Shown: positions 24,885-31,773 of the stretch, in pieces | Layout of the letters: each line of letters begins with the position of its first letter | How positions within the stretch are numbered: position 1 is the stretch's first letter | Notes under the pieces: model-generated | The model's database searches: none | What the model was told of the DNA's origin: nothing | The model's input: the letters and a program-made list of their open reading frames with translations, nothing else | Assembly: GCA_900466945.1 (NCBI GenBank) | Contig: UBNV01000006.1 | Location: 310,001 to 374,000 of the forward strand | Source: Hyphomicrobiales bacterium | GTDB lineage: Bacteria; Pseudomonadota; Alphaproteobacteria; Rhizobiales; Rhizobiaceae | Length of the DNA stretch: 64,000 nucleotides | Direction of reading: 5' to 3' | Made by a program: the position numbers and the translations under genes

Positions 24885-25222
24885 CCATGGCGATGATGGA
24901 GGTCGATGCCGGGCGGATGACGGCGCGGCTGGTGCTGCAACGGCCGGATGAAATTGAGGACGGCCAGGGCGGCGCGGTGACGGGTTTCGTCGACCTGGCC
25001 CGCGTCTGGGCGCTGATCGAGCCGCGAAGTTTTGCCGAAGCGGAAAAGGGGCCAGGGCTCGTCGCGACGGTGACGCATCATGTGACGGTGAGAGCGCGGG
25101 GCGATCTCGTGGCCGGTCAGCGGTTTCTAAAAGGGGCGCGGATCTTCGAGATCGAGGCGGTGCGCGACCCGGACGAGACGGGGCGGTTCCAGGTGGCGCT
25201 CTGCCGCGAGGTGACGAGATGA
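24881..25222 (+). CDS. phage head closure / head-tail adaptor protein (RcGTA gp7-like)
   Basis: A 113-residue protein starting GTG at 24881 within the previous stop. It contains GRMTARLVLQRP, VWALIEPRSFAE and VTHHVTVRARGDLVAGQRF, the pattern of SPP1 gp16-like head closure proteins. It seals the DNA channel before tail joining. Confidence 0.88.
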   Translation: MTMAMMEVDAGRMTARLVLQRPDEIEDGQGGAVTGFVDLARVWALIEPRSFAEAEKGPGLVATVTHHVTVRARGDLVAGQRFLKGARIFEIEAVRDPDETGRFQVALCREVTR

Positions 25223-25413
25223 CGGGCGGCGCACAAAACAAAACCGCGCTCGAAGCGACGGGTGTGCGGCTTGCCGAGATGCTGCGCCGCGCGCTGACGG
25301 ATCGGATAACGCAGCGTCTGGACGGGCTGCCGAGGGGCGCCGCCGAGCGGGTAGACGCGGCCCGACAGGGCAATGCGCCAACGCCGACCGCGGAACAGGG
25401 AGCACAGAGATGA
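25219..25413 (+). CDS. 64-residue hypothetical protein in the GTA head-tail operon
   Basis: A small frame overlapping both neighbours by 4 bases (ATGA at each side), so it is very likely translated. The product is helical and charged (VRLAEMLRRALTDRITQRLDGL) with a Pro/Thr-rich tail. No family is recognised. R. capsulatus has no named gene here, so its job is unknown. Confidence 0.6.
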   Translation: MTGGAQNKTALEATGVRLAEMLRRALTDRITQRLDGLPRGAAERVDAARQGNAPTPTAEQGAQR

Positions 25414-25808
25414 CGAATGCAGTCAATGCCTTGCTGTCGGTGCTTCAACAGGCGGTGATGGCGGATGTGGCGCTGATGGTGGCGCTGGGGTCGCAGGGGA
25501 TCAGTGATCGGACGGTCCGACCGCAGCGCTTTCCGGCGTTGGTGGTGGGAGCCGCTGAGGCGCGGGATTATTCGACCGGCGAGGCGGAGGGCAGTGAAAT
25601 CCTGCTGACGCTGGAGGCCTGGAGTGCGGTGTCCCGACGCGAAGCGGAAGGGCTGGTGGCGGAAGTTCGAAGGGTGGCTGGCGGATTGCCGGAGGGGCTG
25701 GACGGGTTCCGACTGGTGAATTTTCGGCATCGCCGCACGGTCAGTCGGCGGGAGGTGAAGGCGGGACTGTTCGTGGCGGAGGCGGGATTTCGGGCGGTGG
25801 TGGAGTGA
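25410..25808 (+). CDS. DUF3168 tail-completion protein (RcGTA gp8-like)
   Basis: A 132-residue protein. The start NAVNALLSVLQQAVMADVAL and the core LTLEAWSAVSRREAEGLVAEVRRV fit DUF3168, the tail terminator family found between head closure and major tail genes. It is the last gene of the overlapping head-connector operon before an insertion. Confidence 0.85.
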   Translation: MTNAVNALLSVLQQAVMADVALMVALGSQGISDRTVRPQRFPALVVGAAEARDYSTGEAEGSEILLTLEAWSAVSRREAEGLVAEVRRVAGGLPEGLDGFRLVNFRHRRTVSRREVKAGLFVAEAGFRAVVE

Positions 25809-25833
25809 GGCGGGGTCGGCTCTCGGTGCGACC

Positions 25834-25940
25834 GCATCCTGAGGTGGCCGCGCGACGCGAGGGCCTCGAAGGATCTTTTCGCTCCGTAGGTGGCCTCGAT
25901 CCTTCGAGGCCGGGCCTTGCCCGACACCTCATGATGAGGG
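25834..25940. repeat. inverted repeat, copy A of a pair bracketing the MFS gene
   Basis: GGGCCTCGAAGGATC and GATCCTTCGAGGCC are inverted, with outer CATCCTGAGGTG and CACCTCATGATG arms. The stop codon of the minus-strand MFS gene lies inside it (25929-25931). Copy B is at 27271-27375. Confidence 0.8.
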
Positions 25941-27152
25941 GCTGATGGTGCTCGAGACTGTGCCCCGGCGTCCCCGCCTTGCAATCACCGCCAGTGCCAC
26001 GATCGCCGCGAAACCCGTGGCGGCGAAGAGGGTGGCGAGCAGCAGGCCCGCATCGATGCCGGCGCGGTCGATGACGGCTGTCATCAGGACGGGGGCGGTG
26101 GCATTGGCGAGGTTTTGCGGCAGCGAGAGACGCGCCGACTGATGGGCGAAGCGGCTGGCGGAGAAGAAGGAAAGCGGCAGGGTGGCGCGCGCAAGCGTGG
26201 TGACGCCGGAGCCGAAGCCGTAGAGTGCGGTGAAGAGGAGCAGGCTGGACGGCGTGCCCGAGGAGAAGATCAGAAGCAGGGTCGAGCCCGTGAGCATGGC
26301 CATGCCGGCAAGGCCGGTTGTGATCGGCGAGGTGTGTTTGCCGAGCACCAGATCGAAGGCGCGGGCGGAGATGCCGAAGACGGCGCGCAACGATCCGAGC
26401 TGCAACGCAAGCGCCGGGGTGGCGCCCGACAGTTCGAGGATATGCAGGAGCTGTGGCGACAGTCCGAAGGTCATCAGGCTGGCCAGCGAGGTCGAGAGCG
26501 CGATCAGCAGGAAGGCGACGGTCGCCAGGCGGCGGCTGAGCTCGATGGGCTCGATCGCGTCGGCGGCACGGTCTTCGGCCGAGCGGGCGATCGCGATACG
26601 GCCGATGCCGAGATGCACGGGCAGCGCAATGACGAGCTGCGCGCCGGCGGCGGTAAAAAGCGTGCCGCGCCAGCCGAAGGCTTCGCCGGCCAGCGTCAGC
26701 AGTGGCCAGCAGACGGCCGAGGAGAGGCCGGTAAAGATCATCAGAATGCCGATGGCGCGACGGGAATCGCGCCCCTCGCGTTCGACGACGGCAGCGAAGG
26801 CCGGCACGGTGAGCGCGAACGAGCCGCCGACGCCGAGGATCAGCCAGGCTATTGCGTAGGTGAGAAGGCCGGTGGAAAGGGCCAGCATGGCAAGGCCTGA
26901 TGCCATCAGGACGGAGCCCATGGCGAGGATCCTGGAGGCGCCGTGGCGGGCGATCATCCGGCCGGTCCAGGGGCCGAGAAAGGCCATGGTCAGCATCATC
27001 ACGGTCAGCCCGGCAAAGGCGGTCTCATTCGCGATGCCGAGATCGGCCGCCATGGCGCGGCCGAACACTGCCGGCATTTCATAGGTCGTGCCCCAGCCGA
27101 GGATCTGCGAAACCGCGAGCGCGGCGACGAGGATGGTGCGGGGCATGTTCAT
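25929..27152 (-). CDS. MFS transporter, inserted within the GTA cluster
   Basis: A 407-residue protein with about twelve hydrophobic segments. The loop between helices 2 and 3 reads GPWTGRMIARHGASRIL, the usual MFS signature. The N-terminus VSQILGWGTTYEMPAVFG resembles oxalate/monocarboxylate-type exporters; the substrate is unknown. It opposes the flanking GTA tail genes, and related palindromes flank it on both sides, the nearer of which supplies its stop codon. It is therefore probably cargo. Confidence 0.88.
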   Translation of the reverse strand: MNMPRTILVAALAVSQILGWGTTYEMPAVFGRAMAADLGIANETAFAGLTVMMLTMAFLGPWTGRMIARHGASRILAMGSVLMASGLAMLALSTGLLTYAIAWLILGVGGSFALTVPAFAAVVEREGRDSRRAIGILMIFTGLSSAVCWPLLTLAGEAFGWRGTLFTAAGAQLVIALPVHLGIGRIAIARSAEDRAADAIEPIELSRRLATVAFLLIALSTSLASLMTFGLSPQLLHILELSGATPALALQLGSLRAVFGISARAFDLVLGKHTSPITTGLAGMAMLTGSTLLLIFSSGTPSSLLLFTALYGFGSGVTTLARATLPLSFFSASRFAHQSARLSLPQNLANATAPVLMTAVIDRAGIDAGLLLATLFAATGFAAIVALAVIARRGRRGTVSSTISPSS

Positions 27153-27270
27153 GCGAAGGACTCGGGGAGAGAGATTTCTGGCGGCGGGGTGTTTGTTCTA
27201 GGCCGGTTGTGGCGCCAGCGATAGGGCGAAATCTTGGCGTGTGCTTGTTGGGCTTTCCCGGTTTGGCGCC

Positions 27271-27375
27271 CTCATGCTGAAGTGCCCGAGCCAGGCGAGG
27301 GCCTCGAAGCATCCGATTAGCAGGAGACCTCGGCCCTTCGAGGCCCGGCCTCAGCCGGGCACCTCAAGGTGAGGG
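27271..27375. repeat. inverted repeat, copy B of a pair bracketing the MFS gene
   Basis: GGGCCTCGAAGCATCC and GGCCCTTCGAGGCCC lie in opposite orientation, with outer CTCATGCTGAAG and GGGCACCTCAAGGTGAG arms. It is related to the copy at 25834-25940. Confidence 0.75.
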
Positions 27376-27485
27376 ACGCTTTGGTGGTGGCCCTACATCC
27401 TGCCCTTGAGGGAGGGGCGGTTCGCACCTCCCAGGTGATGCAGTCCGTCTGGTAGACGACGGGAGCTCGGTAAGCTCGCGCTAAC

Positions 27486-27590
27486 TGAACTGTGCCCCTC
27501 TCTTGGAAAATCTGAAGTTTAGGCGGCTTGCGCTCGCCTAAGCCTTCGATTTTCCATTCTCCCCCACAAGGGGGGAGATGGGACGCCGCG
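27486..27590. repeat. second copy of the terminal-inverted-repeat element, right end missing
   Basis: It matches the left two thirds of 15927-16079. A near-perfect 49-base hairpin is visible: GAAAATC, GAAG and TTAGGCG pair with CGCCTAA, CTTC and GATTTTC. It ends at a CTCCCCCACAAGGGGGGAG palindrome just before the major tail gene. Confidence 0.75.
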
Positions 27591-27640
27591 GGCGCCGTGA
27601 ATCGACAAGCAATCACACACATCACCAAAGGAGAGACGCC

Positions 27641-28048
27641 ATGGGCGCGCAAAAGGGCAAGGACCTGTTGCTGAAGGTCGAAGACGGGGCGGGGTTCGTC
27701 ACGGTGGCGGGCTTGAGGGCGAGGCGGCTGGCCTTCAATGCGCAGTCGGTGGATGTGACCAATAGCGAGAGCGCCGGGCGCTGGCGGGAGTTGTTGGAGG
27801 GAGCGGGTGTGCGGCGGGCTGGGCTGACCGGTTCGGGGCTGTTCAAGGATGCGGCTTCGGACGCGCTCGTAAGAGCTGCCTTCTTTGCCGGCTCGATCCT
27901 GAACTATCAGGTCGTGATCCCGGATTTCGGCACGGTGATGGCGCCGTTCCAGGTGACGGCGCTCGACTATGCCGGCAATCACGACGGCGAAGTGACCTTC
28001 GAGATCGCGCTGGAATCGGCTGGCGCCGTTTCCTTCGCAGCGCTGTGA
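27641..28048 (+). CDS. phage major tail protein, TP901-1 type (RcGTA gp9-like)
   Basis: A 135-residue tail tube protein. AQKGKDLLLKVEDGAGFVTVAGLR opens the domain, followed by VDVTNSESAGRWRELLEGAG and the core VIPDFGTVMAPFQVTALDYAGNHDGEVTFEIALESAG. I start at ATG 27641 because AAGGAGAGACGCC precedes it and the domain begins there. The frame is open further upstream through repeat sequence. Confidence 0.92.
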   Translation: MGAQKGKDLLLKVEDGAGFVTVAGLRARRLAFNAQSVDVTNSESAGRWRELLEGAGVRRAGLTGSGLFKDAASDALVRAAFFAGSILNYQVVIPDFGTVMAPFQVTALDYAGNHDGEVTFEIALESAGAVSFAAL

Positions 28049-28055
28049 GGCGGCC

Positions 28056-28454
28056 ATGCGGGACTATTGCGGACATGAACGGGCCGAACCGGTGTCGGTC
28101 CATCGTGCCAACCGCCATCGCGGCGAGGTGGAGGCGGTCATCGATGGCGAGCGCCGCATTCTCTGCCTGACGCTGGGTGCACTCGCCGAACTGGAAACGG
28201 CCTTCGGGGCGGAGAGCTTGGCCGACTTGGCGACACGGTTTTCGACCGGCCGGCTGAAGAGCGCAGATCTCACGCGCATTCTCGCCTGCGGCCTGCGTGG
28301 TGGTGGCAACCGGCTGTCGGATGCCGATGTGGCGGAGATGGCGGTCGAGGGCGGCGTGGCAGGTGCGGCGAATGTGGTGGGCGAATTGCTGGCGGTGACC
28401 TTTGGTGTCGGCGCCGGACACGAGACGCGCGGGGAGGCTCTCGCTTCCCCTTGA
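28056..28454 (+). CDS. GTA TAC family tail assembly chaperone (RcGTA gp10-like)
   Basis: A 132-residue protein. The core RANRHRGEVEAVIDGERRILCLTLGALAELETAFG is diagnostic of the GTA TAC (tail assembly chaperone) family. The next gene starts within its stop codon, matching the gp10/gp10.1 pair of other GTAs. The N-terminal 12 residues before this core are of uncertain reality. Confidence 0.9.
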   Translation: MRDYCGHERAEPVSVHRANRHRGEVEAVIDGERRILCLTLGALAELETAFGAESLADLATRFSTGRLKSADLTRILACGLRGGGNRLSDADVAEMAVEGGVAGAANVVGELLAVTFGVGAGHETRGEALASP

Positions 28455-28654
28455 GGGCCGCAGGCGGGCGAGATGTGCAGCCGTTTCCCTGGGAAATGGC
28501 GATGACGCTGGGTCTCTCCCGCCTGCGGCTTTTGCCTGAGGTGTTCTGGCGGCTGAGCCTGCCAGAGCTTTCGGCCATGGCTGGGGCGTTCGGTCATCCG
28601 GTCGGGCTGTCGCGGCGTGAGGTCGAGGCCTTGATGACGCGGTTTCCGGATTGA
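28451..28654 (+). CDS. small tail assembly protein (RcGTA gp10.1-like)
   Basis: A 67-residue product from TTG 28451, overlapping the previous stop by 4 bases. PFPWEMAMTLGLSRLRLLPEVFWRLSLPEL is the typical sequence of this rcc01693-like small GTA tail protein. It probably acts with the GTA TAC chaperone on the tape measure. Confidence 0.85.
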   Translation: MRAAGGRDVQPFPWEMAMTLGLSRLRLLPEVFWRLSLPELSAMAGAFGHPVGLSRREVEALMTRFPD

Positions 28655-28803
28655 GGGCAAAACCACGCACGCGACAGCCCAATTTCCGGGAACTTCATCG
28701 CGAGGAGTTCCTCCTCAGCAGGGTCCCGAGAGGTTGGTTTGTATCTTGATGGGTGGCCTCGCCCTCCGAGACCGACCCGCATTTTTCAGGAAAGGCAAAT
28801 CCC

Positions 28804-29412
28804 ATGACCGATGACGATACTCTCGCACTTTCCGTCGATCTCGACGGTTCCCAGGCGCTCGCAGTGCTCGACGATCTCGAAAGCCGCTCAGCGAGTTTCG
28901 GCCGGGCGCTGACCTCGGCATTGCGCGGCGCAGCGACCGGGGGCAAGGGGCTGGAGGAGGTGTTGCGCAGCGTGGGGTCGCGGCTGACCGACATTGCCTT
29001 GTCAGCGGGTCTAAAGCCGCTGGAAACCCTGCTCGGCGACGCGGCGGGGAACTTGATCGGCGGGTTGACCTCTGGGCTTGGATCGGCGTTCGGTGCAGAC
29101 ATGACGGCGTTCGCCGCCGGCGGCGTGCCGGGGCGGGTGATGCCCTTCGCGGATGGCGGCGTGGTGGCGGCGCCGACCTATTTTCCGATGGCCGGCGGGA
29201 CCGGCCTCATGGGCGAGGCGGGGGCGGAGGCCATCCTGCCCCTGAAGCGCGGCGCCGATGGGGCGCTTGGCGTGGCGGCGGAAGGTTCCGGTGCCGCGAC
29301 CGTCATCCATTTCCAGGTGACGGCAAGCGATGCGGCGAGTTTTCAGCGGAGCGAGGGGCAGATCACAGCCATGCTGGCGCGTTCGGTCGGGCGCGGGCGG
29401 CGAGGGCTGTGA
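28804..29412 (+). CDS. short tape measure protein (RcGTA gp11-like)
   Basis: A 202-residue protein, close to the unusually short RcGTA tape measure. LDDLESRSASFGRALTSALRGA gives the helical part. The C-terminal half is Gly/Ala-rich with FAAGGVPGRVMPFADGGVV, MGEAGAEAILPLKRG and VIHFQVTASDAASF. These features match GTA and lambda-type tail length determinants. AGGAAAGG precedes ATG 28804, and the frame upstream of it is not coding-like. Confidence 0.88.
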   Translation: MTDDDTLALSVDLDGSQALAVLDDLESRSASFGRALTSALRGAATGGKGLEEVLRSVGSRLTDIALSAGLKPLETLLGDAAGNLIGGLTSGLGSAFGADMTAFAAGGVPGRVMPFADGGVVAAPTYFPMAGGTGLMGEAGAEAILPLKRGADGALGVAAEGSGAATVIHFQVTASDAASFQRSEGQITAMLARSVGRGRRGL

Positions 29413-29440
29413 GAGGGGTCAGAATAGAGAGTAGGTTGCC

Positions 29441-29490
29441 CTTCATCCGGGCCATTGGGCCACCTTCCCCATCGGCGGGGAGAAGGAAAG
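29441..29490. repeat. short mosaic repeat
   Basis: TTCATCCGGGCCATTGGGCC followed by a CCCATCGGCGGGG hairpin, related to modules at 22016 and 24137. It lies between the tape measure and DUF2460 genes. Confidence 0.6.
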
Positions 29491-29591
29491 GGCGGCTGGC
29501 GCGTTCCATGCATGCGGCCAAGGGACGTTTGTCCCCCAAGAGCAGGCCTCGATGTATCCCCGTTTCCACAAATTTCAGATCGGAGCCTGCC

Positions 29592-30224
29592 ATGGCCTTT
29601 CATGAACAGCGTTTTCCGCTGCGGCTGTCGCTGACGACGAGCGGCGGTCCGGGGCGGCAGACGGATATCGTGTCGCTCTCCAACGGGCGCGAGGCGCGCA
29701 ATCGGCGCTGGCGGTTTTCCAGGCGCCGGTATGATGTCGGGACTGCGGTCCGGTCGGTGGCGGATCTCTATGCGGTGCTGGAATTCTTCGAGGCGCGCGG
29801 TGGGCAGTTGCATGGGTTCCGCTTTCGCGATCCGGTGGATTGTTCGTCTGCGCGGCCGGGCGAGGCGGTGACGGTGCTCGACCAGTGGATCGGGACCGGC
29901 GACGGGGAGACCGCGACCTTCCAGCTCGTCAAGTCCTATGGCGACGGGGCGGCGATCGAGCGGCGGCCTGTTGTGAAGCCGGTGGCCGGCTCGGTGCGGA
30001 TCGCGCTTGACGGGGTCGAGCAGATGGTGGGTTTCACCTGCGATGCGACGACCGGCATCGTCACCTTTGCAGGCAGCCATGTGCCTGCCGAGGGCAGCGA
30101 GATTCGGGCGGGCTTCGACTATGACGTGCCGGTGCGGTTCGACACCGACCGGATCGAGATCGATCTGGAGGCCTTCAGGGCTGGCCGCATTCCCTCCATT
30201 CCGCTGATCGAGGTGATGCCATGA
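29592..30224 (+). CDS. DUF2460 distal tail protein (RcGTA gp12-like)
   Basis: A 210-residue baseplate component. The family pattern is MAFHEQRFPLRLSLTTSGGP at the start, then NRRWRFSRRRYDVGTAVRS, FEARGGQLHGFRFRDPVD and FDYDVPVRFDTDRIEIDLE. GGAGCCTGCC precedes the ATG. It overlaps the next gene by 4 bases, so gp12 and gp13 are coupled. Confidence 0.93.
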   Translation: MAFHEQRFPLRLSLTTSGGPGRQTDIVSLSNGREARNRRWRFSRRRYDVGTAVRSVADLYAVLEFFEARGGQLHGFRFRDPVDCSSARPGEAVTVLDQWIGTGDGETATFQLVKSYGDGAAIERRPVVKPVAGSVRIALDGVEQMVGFTCDATTGIVTFAGSHVPAEGSEIRAGFDYDVPVRFDTDRIEIDLEAFRAGRIPSIPLIEVMP

Positions 30225-31117
30225 GACGGCTCCCGGAAGCGCTGGCCGCGCATGTCGCCACGGGCGAGACGACGCTCTGCCGGGCCTGGCGGGTGACCTG
30301 CCGCGATGGTTTCAGGGTCGGCTTCACCGAGCACGACCAGACGCTGACATTCGACGGCACACAGTTCGAGCCGGGTAGCGGATTTGCGGCGACCGAGGCG
30401 AGTGTCGCAAGCGGGCTGGCAGCCCCGGGGGCTGAGGTTCGCGGTGGTTTTTCCAGTGTCGCGATCACGGAGGTGGATCTGGCCGCGGGGCGTTACGACG
30501 GCGCGCGGGTCGAGCTTTTCCTGGTCAACTGGCAGGCGGCGGAAGAGCAGCATGCGCTGATTTCGGTGCAGGAGATCGGCGAGGTCAGCCGCGCGGGGCC
30601 AGGTTTCTCGGCGGAGCTCAGGAGTTTTGCCCATCGCCTGCAGCAGCCGGAGGGGCGGATCTACAACCGCCGCTGCGATGTCGATCTGGGCGACGGCCGC
30701 TGCCGGGTGGACATGGGTGTGGCGAACCGCAGGCTGAACGGTTTCGTCGCCGAAGTGCTTTCGGCCGACCGGTTGACGGTGTCGGGGCTGCCGGCTTTGA
30801 CGGAGGGGCATTTTCGGCTGGGGCATCTGCGCTTCGACGAGGGGCTGTTGTCCGGCAAGCGTCTGGCGATCGAGGAGAGCGGGGCGACAGTCGGCGGGAT
30901 GGTGACGCTGCGGCTCTGGTTGCCGCTGGAGGCGAGGCCGTCGCCGGGGGACGCGGTGACGCTGACGGTCGGCTGCGACAAGAGCTTTTCCACCTGTCGA
31001 ACGAAATTTGGCAATGTGTTGAATTTTCGAGGTTTCCCGCACATGCCGGGGAGCGACTTCGCTTATTCCTATGTAAGCGGTGACAGCACCCATGATGGCG
31101 GGGTCCTGTATGAGTGA
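30221..31117 (+). CDS. DUF2163 phage-conserved tail protein (RcGTA gp13-like)
   Basis: A 298-residue iron-sulfur-type hub protein. Hallmarks include CRAWRVTCRDGFRVGFTEHDQTL, YNRRCDVDLGDGRCRVDM and the C-terminal CDKSFSTCRTKFGNVLNFRGFPHMPG. The four cysteines in these segments are those that bind a cluster in family structures. It forms the hub of the GTA baseplate. A 160-base gap follows before the next tail gene. Confidence 0.93.
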   Translation: MRRLPEALAAHVATGETTLCRAWRVTCRDGFRVGFTEHDQTLTFDGTQFEPGSGFAATEASVASGLAAPGAEVRGGFSSVAITEVDLAAGRYDGARVELFLVNWQAAEEQHALISVQEIGEVSRAGPGFSAELRSFAHRLQQPEGRIYNRRCDVDLGDGRCRVDMGVANRRLNGFVAEVLSADRLTVSGLPALTEGHFRLGHLRFDEGLLSGKRLAIEESGATVGGMVTLRLWLPLEARPSPGDAVTLTVGCDKSFSTCRTKFGNVLNFRGFPHMPGSDFAYSYVSGDSTHDGGVLYE

Positions 31118-31280
31118 GGTCGGCGTTTCTTCATCCGCCATGGTTTCTGCACGGGATCTTGCGGAAATAGCTGGAAGTGAGAGATGCGGGCGACGTTTAA
31201 CAGCTCCCGCTCCAAACAGCTGAGCTGAGCCGTAGCCCCCGAGCTCTCTTCCATCATCATCGTTGCAGGGGAGCACGCCC

Positions 31281-31771
31281 ATGTCCGTCAACGCGCGCGT
31301 CCAGGCGATTGCCGGGACCTGGATCGGCACGCCCTATCGGCATCAGGGGGCCATGAAGGGGGTCGGTTGCGATTGTCTGGGGCTCGTGCGCGGGATCTGG
31401 CGGGAGCTTTACGGGCAAGAGCCTGAAGCCGTGCCGGCCTATGCGCCCGATTGGGCGGAGCGGTCGGGCGAGGAGCGGCTGATGGCGGCGGCGGAGCGGC
31501 ATTCGGAGAGAGCTTACCGGGCGATCTGGTGCTGTTTCGGTTCCGGCCGCATCTGGCAGCCAAACATGCAGGGATCCTGGCGTGTTTGCCTCGCGAGGAT
31601 GCTGGCTGTGGGCGTGACGACGAGGACCAATGCGGGCGCAATGACCCGCGTCGGCCGCCCCCGGATGCCTTCATCCATGCCTATGAGCAATCGGCGGTGA
31701 CGCTTTCGGCGCTGGTGCCGGGATGGCGACGCAGGATAGTCGGCATTTATCGATTTCCGGAGAGGGTCTGA
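31281..31771 (+). pseudogene. frameshifted NlpC/P60 tail peptidase gene (RcGTA gp14-like)
   Basis: The first part (from ATG 31281, GGGGAG upstream) reads IAGTWIGTPYRHQGAMKGVGCDCLGLVRGIW, including the catalytic Cys. The frame is then lost. One base added at the TT of 31502-31503 restores RHFGESLPGDLVLFRFRP, then AAKHAGIL with the catalytic His, DAFIHAYEQ and VPGWRRRIVGIYRFPE, ending at 31771. Restored length is about 163 residues, normal for this peptidoglycan peptidase that helps GTA DNA cross the recipient wall. As read, the product stops at 31700 without its His. The neighbouring gp15-like gene is also damaged. Confidence 0.85.
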
Positions 31772-31773
31772 GG

